From Muscardinus avellanarius (lineage: Eukaryota > Chordata > Mammalia > Rodentia > Gliridae), in assembly GCA_963383645.1 (NCBI GenBank), contig OY726563.1, positions 39,732,831 to 39,796,830 on the forward strand: a DNA stretch of 64,000 bases, given 5' to 3'. Numbering within the stretch: position 1 is the first letter of the stretch; the number at the start of each line of letters is the position of its first letter. The position numbers and the translations under genes were made by a program. The notes beneath the pieces were generated by a model, which was not told where the DNA came from, made no database searches, and saw only the letters and a program-made list of their open reading frames with translations. Positions 9,723-20,698 of the stretch are shown piece by piece.

Positions 9723-11970
9723 TGACTCAGCTACAGCCAGTTAATCATTTTATTTTGAGTTTTGTAAAAAAAAAAGCTTTGAGAAAATGTTAAATATCAG
9801 TAAATGGCAAGAAAACACATGGCTAGCTTTACAACAGCAATCTAAACATCTACACAAAGGCAGACAGTAAGGAAGATGCCAGGAGAGAGCACTTTGGGGA
9901 CCTACTGCAATCTTCCTTATTGCACATAATGGTTGCGGATAACTCCAAGTCTTTAATTTTTCACAGTTATAACATAATTTAACGTCATTTATATAACATG
10001 TTTATATAACACACTATCATGTTTATCTTATAAAACCACCAGCTTGTTACCTGAATGGAAGTAGAAGACAAAATTCTCCCCCAAAACAGTTATATATCCC
10101 CTCTATAAAAAGTTCCCCAGAAGGTCATGTCATTACACATTAAATTCAACCTATTCTACTTTAAAAAATTGCCTTTCACGTATTAAATGAATCTTAGTGG
10201 CCTTCTCACTTAATAATTTTAATGGGCATAGCAAAACTTCCCAAGTAAGAAGTATCAGATGTATTTTAAGTAAAAAAAAAAAATCCCTAGGAGGAGCTGA
10301 CCCTACTATGAAGTCACACTGAACGAGTGGTGAATTACAAATCCACAGACTTAACACCCCCCACAAATGAAAATTGTCCCTTCACTTCTCCAAAGCCCAC
10401 AACTGAAATAATCACAACCAAAGCCGCCCCCCCAAATGTCCATGCAGTTAATCACCCAGTAACACCTGGATGGTAACGTTTTAAAAGTGCTTCAAACAGC
10501 AGACATGAGAGCTGCATGCAGTTTACAAGTTACTTTCTGAGTTCTTCCAATATATCCAAGCCCAGACAATTATCCACTGGCCAAGAGCTGAGAGCTGTGA
10601 CTTCCGGCAATTCCATTAAGCCTTTTTGAAAGGTGACCATCAGAAGGTGACCTCCGCTGTGTGCTCTCAGGTCTGCTTGAAACCTTTTCAAAAGGTAGTT
10701 TGGCAGACAGACCTTCTTTCTCATCTTCTCCAAGGCTCGGGTGGCTAAAAAACAGTTGCCTGTGCCTGCCATTTGGGCCCCAGTTATAACATACCCTGCT
10801 CACGAAAATAAAACTAATGTCAAAAAACTTTGGTTAGTTACTCTGATTTTTGCTAGCGCTGGGTGACAAGTCATGTTTGCTAATTAAAAAAAAAAAGTCT
10901 ATGGAAACAAACTGGAAGAAGATGGTTTGTTTCTAGGTCTTGTTTTGAAAGGATTGTCAAAGTCTACTTGCTTTTCCTGGTTAGACACTGGCATTGGTTT
11001 CTACGGGTTGTCTTCCAATGTTGGTGTTACTAGGTCTTAAGGAGGGGGAGAAGGGGAAGGTCTGTTCAGGTATCAGAGAGGTGAAAGCAACATTCAGATG
11101 GGTTGTTTCTAAGCTTGACCACTGGATTCCCTCCACTTCCTGTATTGTAATATAGCAGCGGACACTAGCAAGCCAGACTCACTCAGAAATCAGCAGAAGG
11201 GATGGAAAGTCAGCCGGCCCAGCACAATGTATTCGATAGGTTCATTCCTGCACTAACTCATCTATGGGATAAATGTCAAAAGGCCCGCACGAAATCACAT
11301 TAAGCTCTCCACTTCGGAAGTGGAAGAAGTCATGCCCTCAGGTCGGCAAGCTGCCATTTTGCAATGGCTTCTCCATCCACTCTTAGAACGCGCAGCGGGG
11401 GCAAGGTGGGTTACCAAGTGGATGCTTTTCCCCTCTGAGCTGCTCGGATACCCCGTTTCCCATCTTCCCTAAATGTACTGGCGGTGTTTCTATATTTGGA
11501 GATCACTGGTTCATATTAACTATCTGACAGGATTACATTAACTTCCACTGAAGGCAGAGACAGGGAACAAGACAATGCGGACAGTATGAAGCAGACCTCA
11601 GTTTTGGAAGAACTCTTCATTCTTTAACCTCAACTGAAGTTCTCCTGGAGAGCCAGCTGAGATAACACTGTGCATTCTGAGGAGATTTCATTTGTCATCC
11701 AAACCACAGAGGACAGTTTTGAGAACATAGCCTAAGGAGCCCCTTGCTGTTTGCTTGAGGGACATTCGATGTCGCAGTATGATTTTGGGCTTCGAGGTGG
11801 CAACACTCATTTATCAGGTTACCCAGTACTTCCCTCGGATGGCCAGAGTCTATATGCCCTGCCTGTGTTTACTTCCTACGAAGAAATGCAGCCTTAACTT
11901 GAATCCCAGAATTCCTGCTCTAGGAAACTATTGAGTGTGCTAGCCATTCCCACAGAGTATTGGTAAAAAA
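9723..11970. other. Unique sequence (probable distal SLC9A7 3' UTR)
   Basis: No interspersed repeat, splice-bordered exon or long ORF is seen. AU-rich stretches (9940-10030) suit a mammalian 3' UTR on the minus strand. Confidence 0.6.
9749..9754 (-). terminator. Candidate distal poly(A) signal of SLC9A7
   Basis: AATAAA on the minus strand, followed by unique sequence and then, from about 9722 downward, by a GT/T-rich run that is the complement of the A-rich tail of the SINE at 9485-9722. The spacing suits cleavage near 9725-9735 with a downstream U/GU-rich element. Confidence 0.5.
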
Positions 11971-11976
11971 AAAATG

Positions 11977-11977
<1 letters not shown>

Positions 11978-12022
<45 letters not shown>
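11978..12022 (+). repeat. (GT)n microsatellite
   Basis: About 22 uninterrupted GT units following an A-run. Confidence 0.97.
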
Positions 12023-12024
<2 letters not shown>

Positions 12025-12313
12025 GGGGAGCATCTTCTCCATGTCAGGGCTGTATCACTGTCACCATGTGACAGTAAAGAAATCGCTACCATCCCTTGTT
12101 TTCTGCAGCACATGGTCCACCCTTATTCTGAGGAAACCACTGTGTATTCAGGCACAGCATCAAGCAGAAGACCAAGGAAGTTGGACCACAAAAGGGGCTG
12201 TTAATTCCATGTTAATTTAAAAGACAGTTTCCCAGAAGCCTTCCCTGTTGACTACTCAGCAGCTCAGTAAAGACAAAAATCTCCTTTTCCTCAACAAATG
12301 CAAATGCCAAGGG

Positions 12314-12360
12314 GTGTGTGTGTGTGCGCGTGCACGCACGCATGTGTGTATGTGTGTGTT
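12314..12360 (+). repeat. Imperfect (GT)n with GCGC interruption
   Basis: GTGTGTGTGTGTGCGCGTGC then CACGCACGCATGTGTGTATG; tail region of the next SINE. Confidence 0.9.
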
Positions 12361-12520
12361 GCTGGGGATTGAACCCAGGGGCATTCTACCTCTGAGCTAC
12401 ACCCCCAGTCCTGTTTTATTTGGGAAAAGGATCTAATTGCTGAGGCTGGCCTCAAACCTGCGATCCTTCTGTCTCAGTCTCTCAAGTACTCAGATATAGG
12501 TGTGCACTACTTGCCTGGCT
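12355..12520 (-). mobile_element. B1-dID SINE, B1 part shortened
   Basis: ID complement GGGGATTGAACCCAGGGGCA, a linker with a deletion, and B1 complement ending TTGCCTGGC. Confidence 0.85.
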
Positions 12521-12579
12521 AGTGGCAAGTTTTTTGGTTTTTTTTTTTTTTTTTTTTTTTTTTTAGTGGCAAGTTTTTT
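12521..12579. repeat. Poly(T)27 between perfect 15-bp direct repeats
   Basis: AGTGGCAAGTTTTTT occurs at 12521-12535 and 12565-12579. Between them lie only GG and 27 T. It looks like a tail-only retroposition with its target-site duplication, or a small tandem duplication with T-run growth. Confidence 0.85.
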
Positions 12580-12834
12580 CAGTTCTTCCCATACATAGAC
12601 CTAAGTCACCCTTCTATCTCTTTGAAGGCTGTAAGGTTTTCAAAGGTGATGTTTGCAGCTGTACTTTATGCAGTATGTTCTTGAATTCTGCAAAGATTAG
12701 CATGAACCTTCCAGCTGCATTAGCTGTTTTCTATATCAATACTCATTTGTTCCTCATGATTAGCAATTAAAAACCCAACAAACCTGTAACTTGCTAGATT
12801 ACAAATAGGGTCCATTGCAAGCTTTAGCCAACAT

Positions 12835-13000
12835 GCTCTCAATCCTGCCTGCACATTAGGAACTCCTCAAGTTTCAAGACAAAGCATGGGTGGTGGGCCC
12901 ACGTGAAGCTAATGATTCCACATCTCAGAAGGGAAGGTCTGTACCTTGACTTTTCTAAACTGATCAGGTGATCCTAGTATGAGGCCGGAGTTCTAGACCA
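12835..13000 (+). mobile_element. MER20-like hAT fossil
   Basis: CTGCACATTAGGAACTCCTC at the left and the inverted counterpart TCAGGTGATCCTAGTATGAG at the right form the diverged terminal inverted repeats. The interior includes GGTGGTGGGCCCACGTG. Confidence 0.7.
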
Positions 13001-13735
13001 TTCTCCAGACTCTGCTCAATTGTCTTTCCCCTCAACGGAGGAGGAATGTGTGAAGGACAACACAAGATTGGATACACTGTTACTCAGCAATTTCAGCTTT
13101 CCTTTTTTGCTGGAGTCACAGACAGTTGGCTTTAAACGGATAATTTCTGGGTTTTGTGGCACCCTACTTTCTTCCCTACTGCGTAAGCATGATGCTTCTA
13201 GATGTGGGACCATTTGATTCATCATCCCAGGACCTCTGGTAAGGGCAGGGCTATTCTCTAAATTTTGCAAACAAAAATTAGAAATATAGGTCAAAGTGAC
13301 TTTCTTTTACCCACTGAATGGAAAAAAAGCACAAAATTATAAGCCTACTTTGGGTCTTAGCAGACCTCCACTTACTTATATTTAAGTAGGTCAGAACAAA
13401 CACTTCACAATGAAGACTACAAGACCTTTTGGGGAGAAAAGACAAAAATCTATGAATTGTGCTAAGACCAGGCTGGGAAGCACAGTGGTTATCTTTTTCC
13501 CTAAGCGAGTACTTTCTTAGAATCTGCTGAAAGACTCCTAGAAACCCAACAAGACAACAAAATTTTGAGATGAACGAAGACAGGTATATCCTTCCTCATT
13601 TTCAAGAACCATCCTCAGGGCTTTCTAGTTAGCTTCCCTCTCCAAAATTAAATAAGCAGCATAAGAGATAAGCAAGGCTTTATCAAGATCAAAGAGCCAA
13701 GCAGCCCAACCCTCCATCTCTTCAAAAAAACAGAA
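13001..13735. other. Unique sequence within the probable 3' UTR
   Basis: No repeat or gene signal is seen; overlapping short ORFs on both strands have no supporting context. Confidence 0.5.
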
Positions 13736-13860
13736 CAAGTTGGAGTTGGTAGCGCATACCTGTAATCCCAGAGACTGGAGGCTGACACAGGAAGATTGTA
13801 AGTTCAAGGTTGGACTGAGCAATTTAGCAAGACCCTGTCTCAAAATAAATCAAAATCCAA
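13736..13860 (+). mobile_element. B1-like monomer without ID half
   Basis: GTTGGTAGCGCATACCTGTA to GACCCTGTCTCAAAATAAAT, then a CAAA-rich tail. No ID half follows, so it predates or lies outside the fused family. Confidence 0.85.
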
Positions 13861-14229
13861 ACAAACAAACAAACACAATAAAAACTCTCACTTTCTAAGT
13901 TTACACAGCATGACTGGTCACTACTGAGCTAACTGTTAAGTATGCCTGTGCCCTCTGGGACCCAGCACAGACATATCCCCAGCCCCTGCCGAGCCTGGCA
14001 GCCACAGTCTAGAACCCCATGACCCGAGTCTCCCTTCCAGAGGCAAAGAAAGCTCTCCCTCTGGCTGTGAGGTATAGGTCTTCTGAAGCCCTTTGCTAGA
14101 CTAGCGATCCTGAGGCCTCACGGGACTAGGAGCATTGTTTAGCTTTTTTCAAACTTTGGGGATGACCAGGAAATCAAAATGAACTTTACTGTAGATACAG
14201 GAAAGAGGTGAATAAAGTTCATTTAATTA
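13861..14229. other. Unique sequence within the probable 3' UTR
   Basis: After the (CAAA)n tail nothing is recognised. Confidence 0.5.
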
Positions 14230-14398
14230 TATATATATTTGGTACTAGGGATTGAACCCAGGGGGGCCCTTTTTATTTTGAAACAGCTGAAGTTGCTGAG
14301 GGTCTCAATAAGTCACTGAGGTTGGCCTTGAACCTTTGATCCTCCTGTCTCAGCCTTTTGAGTATTGGTATTACAGATGTAAGCTACCACACCTGGCC
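14230..14398 (-). mobile_element. B1-dID SINE, ID half shortened
   Basis: (TA)n, GGTACTAGGGATTGAACCCA, then a deletion directly into the linker and B1 complement ending ACACCTGGCC. Confidence 0.85.
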
Positions 14399-14441
14399 AA
14401 TTACATCTTATTTATCTATATGAAACTGCCATTTCAGACTT

Positions 14442-14647
14442 TCTTTGCAGTACTGCGGATTGAACCCAGAGGCAGTCTACCTCCGAGCTACACCCCCAAC
14501 CCTATTTTTTATTCTTTATTTTGAAATAGGGTCTCACTGAGTTGCAAAGGTCCTCACTAAGTAGTAGAGGCTGGCCATGAACCTGTGATTCTCCTGTCTC
14601 AGCCTCCCAAGTACTGGGATTACAAGCATGCACCACCATGCCTGGCC
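14442..14647 (-). mobile_element. B1-dID SINE
   Basis: Complete: ID complement GCGGATTGAACCCAGAGGCA, linker TTTTTTATTCTTTATTTTG, B1 complement ending CACCATGCCTGGCC. Confidence 0.92.
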
Positions 14648-14763
14648 TCAGATTTTAAAAAATAGTTGAATATCAGCAATTTCATGTTTCAGCTTCATTA
14701 AATAATTTTTCTTTATTTGCACAAATTATCAATTCAAATCCAGATAACCGTGAAGTTATGTCT

Positions 14764-14971
14764 TTTTTTATTTTTTATTTTTATTTTTTTTTTGGTGGTA
14801 CTGGGGTTTCTGGAAGCCCTTCTACCTCTGGGCTAAACTCCCGGACCTATTTTATACTTTTATTTGGAAACAGGGTCTCTTAAGTCAGCGCGGCCGGCTT
14901 CAAACCTGCATGATCCACCTATCTCCGCCTCCCAAGCACGGGGATTACAAGTGTGCACCACCACGCCCGGC
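14764..14971 (-). mobile_element. B1-dID SINE, second subfamily
   Basis: The ID complement reads GGGGTTTCTGGAAGCCCTTC instead of the usual GATTGAACCCAGGGGCATTC, and the B1 half has CAGCGCGGCCGGCTTCAAAC. The same variants recur at 34.4, 46.2, 55.2 and 57.1 kb. Confidence 0.9.
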
Positions 14972-15002
14972 AGGTTGTTTTATTTTAAAAATAATTATTA
15001 GT

Positions 15003-15070
15003 AGGGTGTGGTGGTAAATGCCTACTCTGGAGACTGAGGCAGGTGTACCACTTGAGCCCAGGAGATTGAG
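15003..15070 (+). mobile_element. Old B1/7SL-type fragment
   Basis: GTAGGGTGTGGTGGTAAATG through GAGACTGAGGCAGG and TTGAGCCCAGGAGATTGAG; short and diverged. Confidence 0.6.
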
Positions 15071-16583
15071 GACAACAGAGAGGGGAGACCTAAGGGGAAA
15101 ACAATTAACTGTTAAAACTGTGAGTTCAGAGGATTTGATGGCTAATTCTTTATGGGTGTACAAGACTAGGACACTGCTTTTCCATAGAGGAAAAATGCCC
15201 ATATGTTATGAAAGCAGTATTTTTTTTTAGAAATTAGGTTGCCAGAAATGCCAGCACTAAAGAATAGAGACTTAGGGAGACACTCAAACTTTTTCTAAGA
15301 GTTCTTTCTGTATTTCACCTACCACAGGTATAAACTGGTATCGCTTCCCCATGAAGAACCCAAACCAAAATCCTGAATTTCAAAATACACCCACACATTT
15401 AACTGGTGCAACAGCCTCCCCAGATCCTAAGAACAACTCTCTGCATGGGGCTTGCTTTAAAGACACCTGGATCCCTAATCTTACAGGAGACAACCTTCTG
15501 CTGGGTTGAAAATCAATGCTCCACTGATCTGCCTCCGAATCCTTGAGTGGCCATGTTATATGCATACATCAGCTCAAAGTTTGGGATTCTACTCAATCTT
15601 GAGACTCCTATCACATTTTCTTTTACAGGTTATTTTTTCCACACAAAGATTTATTTCCCTCACTAGCCCATTTTTTTTGCTTTGTTTTTGTCTTCTCTTC
15701 CCCCAGGTACAAACATTTTTTATACTAATTTTGGTGTTCTCTCTAACTCCAAAGTAGACACCTCTGTCCTATCAATCATTTCCCAGGTACTGGGCTGGCA
15801 TGGGAGTCCTCAAAAGTTGTATGATTTCTTCTGGGATATCATTATCAGCTTCTAAATACCTCCAGCCCTCAGATTAATTTTAAAACAACAGTATAATGTG
15901 ATTTGCCTTTGGTTTTAAACATTCTAGTAACTCCTTCATGGAGGTTTCCAGAGAAAGATCTATAATTTCCCCCCACATTGAAATGTTCATGGATGTAGTT
16001 TCTGATTTTCAGTCTACAGGAACACAGGTGGCATAGATCAGGGGTCCTGAGAGAAGGACGCGGCCACACAGCCTCAAGCAGCTTCTTCCATTCTGTTTAA
16101 CACTCGCATCCCAGAATCCTTGGTGGTCCCATCTCAGATGCCTGTCTTCAAGGTCTTTCTTCTAGCCTGTTCTCCCCTGAACTGACATTCCTCAAGATAG
16201 CTAGGCTGCCACTGCTGTATGCCCAGACAAAGCCTGCGGTGGCTGAATCCTGGCACCTGCCAGCCTCGCTCAGAGCACGAGGGCCGGTAGATGAATTAAG
16301 AGACCGTTACTGCATGCTATTGTTGGGTTTGTTTAACTCTGAAACAGTTGCACTACTATGTGAAAAAGTGGGACTAGGTCAGTTTTTGTTTTAATTTACA
16401 GATACCATCTGCTTCGCCATCTGTGTCTTGGGTTAAATTTTAAGTGTTAAGAAAGCTTCAGACCCCAATGAAATACAAGCATTAGTTAAATCCAGTCAAT
16501 GCCCCACCTCAAAAATACTGGGTGTGCCGCCATCCTCACCCCCCCAGGGGCCTATCCCATTGCTTTAGGGTTTAGGGGGACAG
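15071..16583. other. Unique sequence after the SLC9A7 stop codon (3' UTR)
   Basis: Non-repetitive. Contains the candidate proximal AATAAA (minus) at 15650-15655. Confidence 0.6.
15650..15655 (-). terminator. Candidate proximal poly(A) signal of SLC9A7
   Basis: AATAAA on the minus strand about 930 bases after the stop codon, in unique sequence. It would give a short 3' UTR isoform. The hexamer alone is weak evidence. Confidence 0.25.
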
Positions 16584-16835
16584 TCATGCATTCTCCTGCA
16601 GAGGAAACACCAGGGGGGTGCCACGGCTGGAAACCTTCTGGTCTCCCATGCCCAGGTCTCGCTCCAGCGCTTCCTCTGAGCTGCTCTTCATCCTCCGGCC
16701 GCCCTCCAGACTCGTGGAGGCTGTGTGTGAGCCCGAGGAGCCGTTGGCAGTCACTGTGCTGTCCCCGTACGTCAGTGTGAGGTCACCCTCTGTCAGGATA
16801 AAATCGGAGTCTTCCTCTCTCAGAGGCTCTTGATT
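16584..16835 (-). CDS. SLC9A7: SLC9A7 terminal coding exon (83 codons plus stop)
   Basis: The minus strand has acceptor TACACCTTTCAG at the upper border and a TGA at 16584-16586. The 83 codons start [12 protein letters not shown], pass through [14 protein letters not shown] and a serine/threonine-rich stretch ([10 protein letters not shown]), and end [13 protein letters not shown]. Acidic clusters ([15 protein letters not shown]) look like phosphorylation or sorting sites for an endosomal/TGN protein; that role is inference. From memory the human protein ends similarly (FPLEDNA), so the last residues differ slightly here. The reading frame is intact throughout. Confidence 0.95.
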   Translation of the reverse strand, partial: NQEPLREEDSDFILTEGDLTLTYGDSTVTANGSSGSHTASTSLEGGRRMKSSSEEALERDLGMGDQKVSSRGTPLVFPLQENA

Positions 16836-17395
16836 CTGAAAGGTGTAAATAGCAACAATAAAAACAATGAGAAAAGAAGACTGATCTCTCCCTGGGCTGG
16901 AGCCAACCCAACCCTCCTCAGCAAACTGCACATGTCTGCCTGGTGCTTCTAGTGCGGTCACGGGATGGGAACTAGAGTGCTCTAGGCACTGTAGCTGGAA
17001 CCAGGTCAGAAAGCCAGCATGCAGTTTTCATTTCAAACTTCTGACAGCTTGGGGTAAGTTGCAAAAAGAAGGGAAACCAGCTGGATTTTTAGCTTTCCAA
17101 CAACCCACAATGAGAGGAAGTTCCAGGTAAGGTCATTGGGTCACAATACAAATAGGTTCCCAGGACTATCTTTCCACACAGGCCTTCTGGGTGGGCCTTC
17201 ATCTACACAAACCAGCCTCAGCCCCCCTAGTTTATGTTTCAACTAGTCTTTGCCCTAATCAGCAATTGAGGGAAGAGGACAAACCACGATAAGGATTTCC
17301 TGTCGTCCCCCACCCCCACCCCGCTATCTCCACAGAAAAAAGCTGAGGGGAAGCCTCTATATCCTCAGGTCCCTGAAGTGAATAGTATGAAGGGC
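16836..17395. other. SLC9A7 last intron, unique part
   Basis: Begins with the polypyrimidine tract and acceptor of the terminal exon on the minus strand; otherwise no recognised feature. Confidence 0.7.
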
Positions 17396-17397
17396 AC

Positions 17398-17590
17398 ATT
17401 TAACTGAGCACCTGTGATATGTCTGCTGGGAAGTTCGCATAAGCTCTCATTTGATTCTCAGCCTCGCACTAGGAAGGGTGTGAACACGGGTCACAGCACA
17501 GAGAACCTGAACTAAGAGAGCCCTGAAATCCGCTCAAGGTTGTCCAGCTGGCCGGAAGCAGGCTGGGAGTGATGCTGCCTCCAGACTGGC
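17398..17590 (-). mobile_element. Ancient MIR/L2-type fragment
   Basis: AACTGAGCACCTGTGATATG at the start and, farther on, CTCATTTGATTCTCAGCCTC and CAAGGTTGTCCAGCTGGC follow the order of the common old mammalian repeat with these phrases. Confidence 0.5.
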
Positions 17591-17840
17591 TTCAGCCATG
17601 TGAAGGGCATGAAGAACCACCTGCTCAGGCTGCTCGGGAAATGGACTAGGATGGTGCTTCATGCCAAGCAGTGCTTGTGGCAAAACAGACACGGCTAACC
17701 AAAGGAGGCCACTTGAGACTGACAGATGGCAGGGACAGTATCAAGAGACAGTGGGAGGGTAGACAGCCTTTTACCCTCCAATAGCTTTCACGGGCAAACC
17801 ACGGGTGGGCCATGGCACTGCTGTCGAACACTGAAGAAAC

Positions 17841-17999
17841 GGTGTGGTGGCGCAGACCTGTAATCCCAGTCCTTGAGAGGCTGAGATAAAAGGATCGCTG
17901 GTTTGAGGCCAGCCTCAGCAACTTAGTGACATCCTGTTTCAAAAAAGGGCTAGGGTGTAGCTTGGAGGTAGAATGTCCCTAGATTCAACCCCCAGTATC

Positions 18000-18000
<1 letters not shown>
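17841..18000 (+). mobile_element. B1-dID SINE
   Basis: GGTGTGGTGGCGCAGACCTG to CAACCCCCAGTATCAACAC; the linker is very short and the tail is the next (CA)n. Confidence 0.9.

Positions 18001-18050
<50 letters not shown>
17999..18050 (+). repeat. (CA)n microsatellite, about 26 units
   Basis: Uninterrupted, lying between two SINEs as the tail of the first. Confidence 0.97.
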
Positions 18051-18051
<1 letters not shown>

Positions 18052-18052
<1 letters not shown>

Positions 18053-18228
18053 CTGGGCATGGTGGTGCATGCTTGTCGAAATCCCAATACTTGAGAGCCT
18101 GAGACAGGAGTATGGCGGGTTTGTGGTGAAACTCAGCAACTTCGTGAGACCCTCTGCAACTTAGAATCCTGTTTCAAAATTTAAATAGGACTGGGAGTGT
18201 AATTGCTGATAGAATGCCCCTGTGTCAA
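18052..18228 (+). mobile_element. B1-dID SINE, 3' truncated
   Basis: GCTGGGCATGGTGGTGCATG through the ID half, which stops after AATGCCCCTGTGTC. An AATCC duplication lies near 18165. Confidence 0.85.
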
Positions 18229-18394
18229 AACACTGTGTTCACTCCTGTTTCCCGTTGGCCTTTCAAAGCTCATCTGAGGGCTGCATGTCAGGGCCTCCCT
18301 TGTCCAGGACACCCCTGCACAGTCATGCTGCCCAAGGCCACGGGCACACTGCACCCTCTTCTTTGTGCCCTCCCTTGGCTGTGCTTATCTCATA

Positions 18395-18696
18395 CAGGTT
18401 GAGCATGAAAATCCAAAATCTGATCCCCAGATCTGAAATGTTCCAAACATCCTGACCACTGATGTGACACCACGAGTCTGATGTTTCGATGTACAGAACT
18501 TTTGTTCCATGCACAAATGATAAATATTATATAAAACTGCCTTTAGGCTATGTGTGCCGAGTGTATATGAAACATTTAAACAAAGCTTGTGTTTAGACTT
18601 GCATGTCGCCACTGCTCAATAAGCAAATATTCTCAAATCTGAGGAAAACAACCCTGGCATCTAAGAAACTTTCCATCCTAAGGATTTTGGATAAGG
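18395..18696 (-). mobile_element. Fossil DNA transposon (probably mariner/Tigger class)
   Basis: TACAGGTTGAGCATGAAAAT at one end and GGATTTTGGATAAGGGACCC at the other are the diverged inverted ends of an old element; the interior has TTCATGCACAAA-like and GTGTATATGAAACATTTAAA blocks. The family name is uncertain. Confidence 0.6.
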
Positions 18697-19092
18697 GACC
18701 CCCAAGCTGCAGTCGGTGTGACATGAGTACGCGGGCCCTGCAGGGAGCCGGGAGGGTCTCTGAGCGGGGCCTCCGCACTCCTTTCCCAGCCCATCTCCTG
18801 TGTGCACTTGCTGGCAGCGTGCGCTTGTTTTCCGCACTGTTTGTCAGTGATGTCAGCTTCTCTGCACACAGCCCACAATGTGACTCCACTTAACTGGTAC
18901 TCTGGTATTTCTAAGAGGCCAGCAAGCAACAGCACTCACTTGCCACCTCAAATCCCCACCGGAGTGAGGCAGAACGCAGATGTGCGCTGGAATACGAATC
19001 CTGTACCCGGGCAGGAGCTTAGGGCACTGAACTAAAATTTGCTCCAAACTCCTAAATCTCCTCCTCTTCCTTAGTGTTTAAAAGTCCTGAAG
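18697..19092. other. SLC9A7 intron, unique sequence
   Basis: Slightly GC-rich; overlapping ORFs on both strands but no splice or homology support. Confidence 0.5.
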
Positions 19093-19480
19093 CTCAGGTG
19101 AGCGTGGTGCACACACCTGTGATCCTAGTACTCTGAAGGCTGAGACAGGAGAATCACAGGTTCAAAGACAGTCTCAGCAACTTAGGCCCTGTTTCAAAAT
19201 AAAAAAAAAAAAATAGCCGGGCGTGGTAGCGCACACTTGTAATCCCAGCATTCGGGAGGCTGAGACTGGAGAACTGCGATTCGTGGACAGCCTCAGCTAC
19301 TTAGTGAGGCCACCTGCAATTCAGTGAGACCCGGTTTCAAAATAAAGAATAAAAAATAGGGCAGGAGGTGTAGCTCGGAGGTCAAAAATAGGGGAGGGTG
19401 GTATAGCTTAGTCCTAGAATGCCCTTGGGATCAATCCCCAGTACCACAAAAATAAGTAAGTAAATACATATACACATAAA
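19093..19480 (+). mobile_element. SINE interrupted by a second SINE
   Basis: A B1 half (19093-19201) ends in an A-run. A second element starting AGCCGGGCGTGGTAGC runs 19215-19386 and stops inside its ID half. The ID half of the first resumes at about 19387 and ends CCCCAGTACCACAAAAATAA. Confidence 0.8.
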
Positions 19481-19490
19481 TAAAAATTAA

Positions 19491-19546
19491 AGGCCTGGGG
19501 CATATCTCAGAGGTAGAATGCCCCTGGGTTTAATCCCCAGTGCCTA
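19491..19546 (+). mobile_element. ID-like SINE monomer
   Basis: GGCCTGGGGCATATCTCAGA to TTTAATCCCCAGTGCC, with recognisable A and B boxes and no B1 half. Confidence 0.8.
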
Positions 19547-20698
19547 CCCACTCACACACTCCTGAAGCCTGATCTGTTCTACACTGTTTTCTTAACAACA
19601 CATGACGTCGTGTGTCCCATTTGAGTTCCCAGCTCCCAGGGAATCCTCTCTGTCTTACCACACCCCAGCTCTCCTGTTCAGACATGTGCTAAGTGATGTT
19701 TTTGCTCATCTTTGTCCAAATATTTCTGCCAGGGCTCTTAGCCACCAATTTTCAGGGAGACAGCAGTTCTGGTACATGTTTTATAGTTTCAAGGTTTAGA
19801 GCCAGAAAAGGATAGAGAGGAATACAGACCACCCGCATATGAGGGTAATCCTACAAATGGCACCCTGGATGCAAACTCCAGTGTGGCCTGCTCAGGCTCC
19901 TCATAGAGAGACACAGGGACCAAACTCAGTGGCAGAGGAGAACAAGACCTCAAGCTGGCCTGTTCCACTCATGACGCCCAGCAGCCCAGGCAGCACCCAG
20001 GGAGAGGGCTTGCAGAAGCCAAGACATGGTGAGGCCCAATGGAGGGGATTCCTCAAGGCAAGCTTGAGTCACAGAGAGATGGAAGCAGCCTGCTCCGTCT
20101 AGCTCTATCTGCTAGGATCCATTTGAGGCTGGGGAGGCCGGGTCTGTCCAGGGACGGCTGTGCCCATGCAATGGACCAGTACTGAAGACAAGGGTAGTGG
20201 GGCTTGAGGGTCATATGTAACTGGAAGTCAGCTTCCTAAGTGGGACAACACTGCTTTCAAGGTGGACCGAAACCCAAGTGGTCTGGAGCTAGTGGAGATA
20301 ATGAATGGTGAGCATCTTCTACCCCTCCAAATCAACTTGGCGGAGGGCAGAAACGCGCTATGCCTAATGACTGAGAACACGACAGGTGTGAGCCGGCCAC
20401 AGGAACTGCGTGGCCCGAGGCCCTCACTGGGTACTCCACTCTCAACCTTCAGGCCCTCAGCTGGTAATTATGCAAAGCCCCTCAGCTACCCCTCTCTCAC
20501 CAGTGTCCTCACTGTGTCTGGAGCTGGCTGAGGCCCTGGGGCTCAGTCCAATGGGGGTCAGCAGTGCTGAGGACAATACTCGCTGGTAGCTCAAGTCACC
20601 CCATCTTAGGTTAGTTGTGAGAAGTCCAGAGCCCAAACCTTACCCTTCACCTCTCCAGCTGGTGAGAGAGCCACTTTAAAGCCACGTGACTGTACCTT
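19547..20698. other. SLC9A7 intron, unique sequence
   Basis: About 1.15 kb without repeats; short ORFs lack splice context. Confidence 0.5.

Larger units (their letters stand above)
9725..16583 (-). other. SLC9A7: Probable SLC9A7 3' UTR
   Basis: Between the stop codon and the AATAAA at 9749-9754 no further coding exon is visible. Much of the interval is unique, AU-rich sequence (9723-11970, 12580-12830, 13000-13735, 15080-16583), interrupted by SINEs at 12355-12520, 13736-13860 and 14230-14971, a (GT)n run and a hAT fossil. A long terminal exon would explain the stretch. Shorter isoforms are possible: AATAAA also occurs on the minus strand at 15650-15655. The extent is inferred. Confidence 0.5.
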
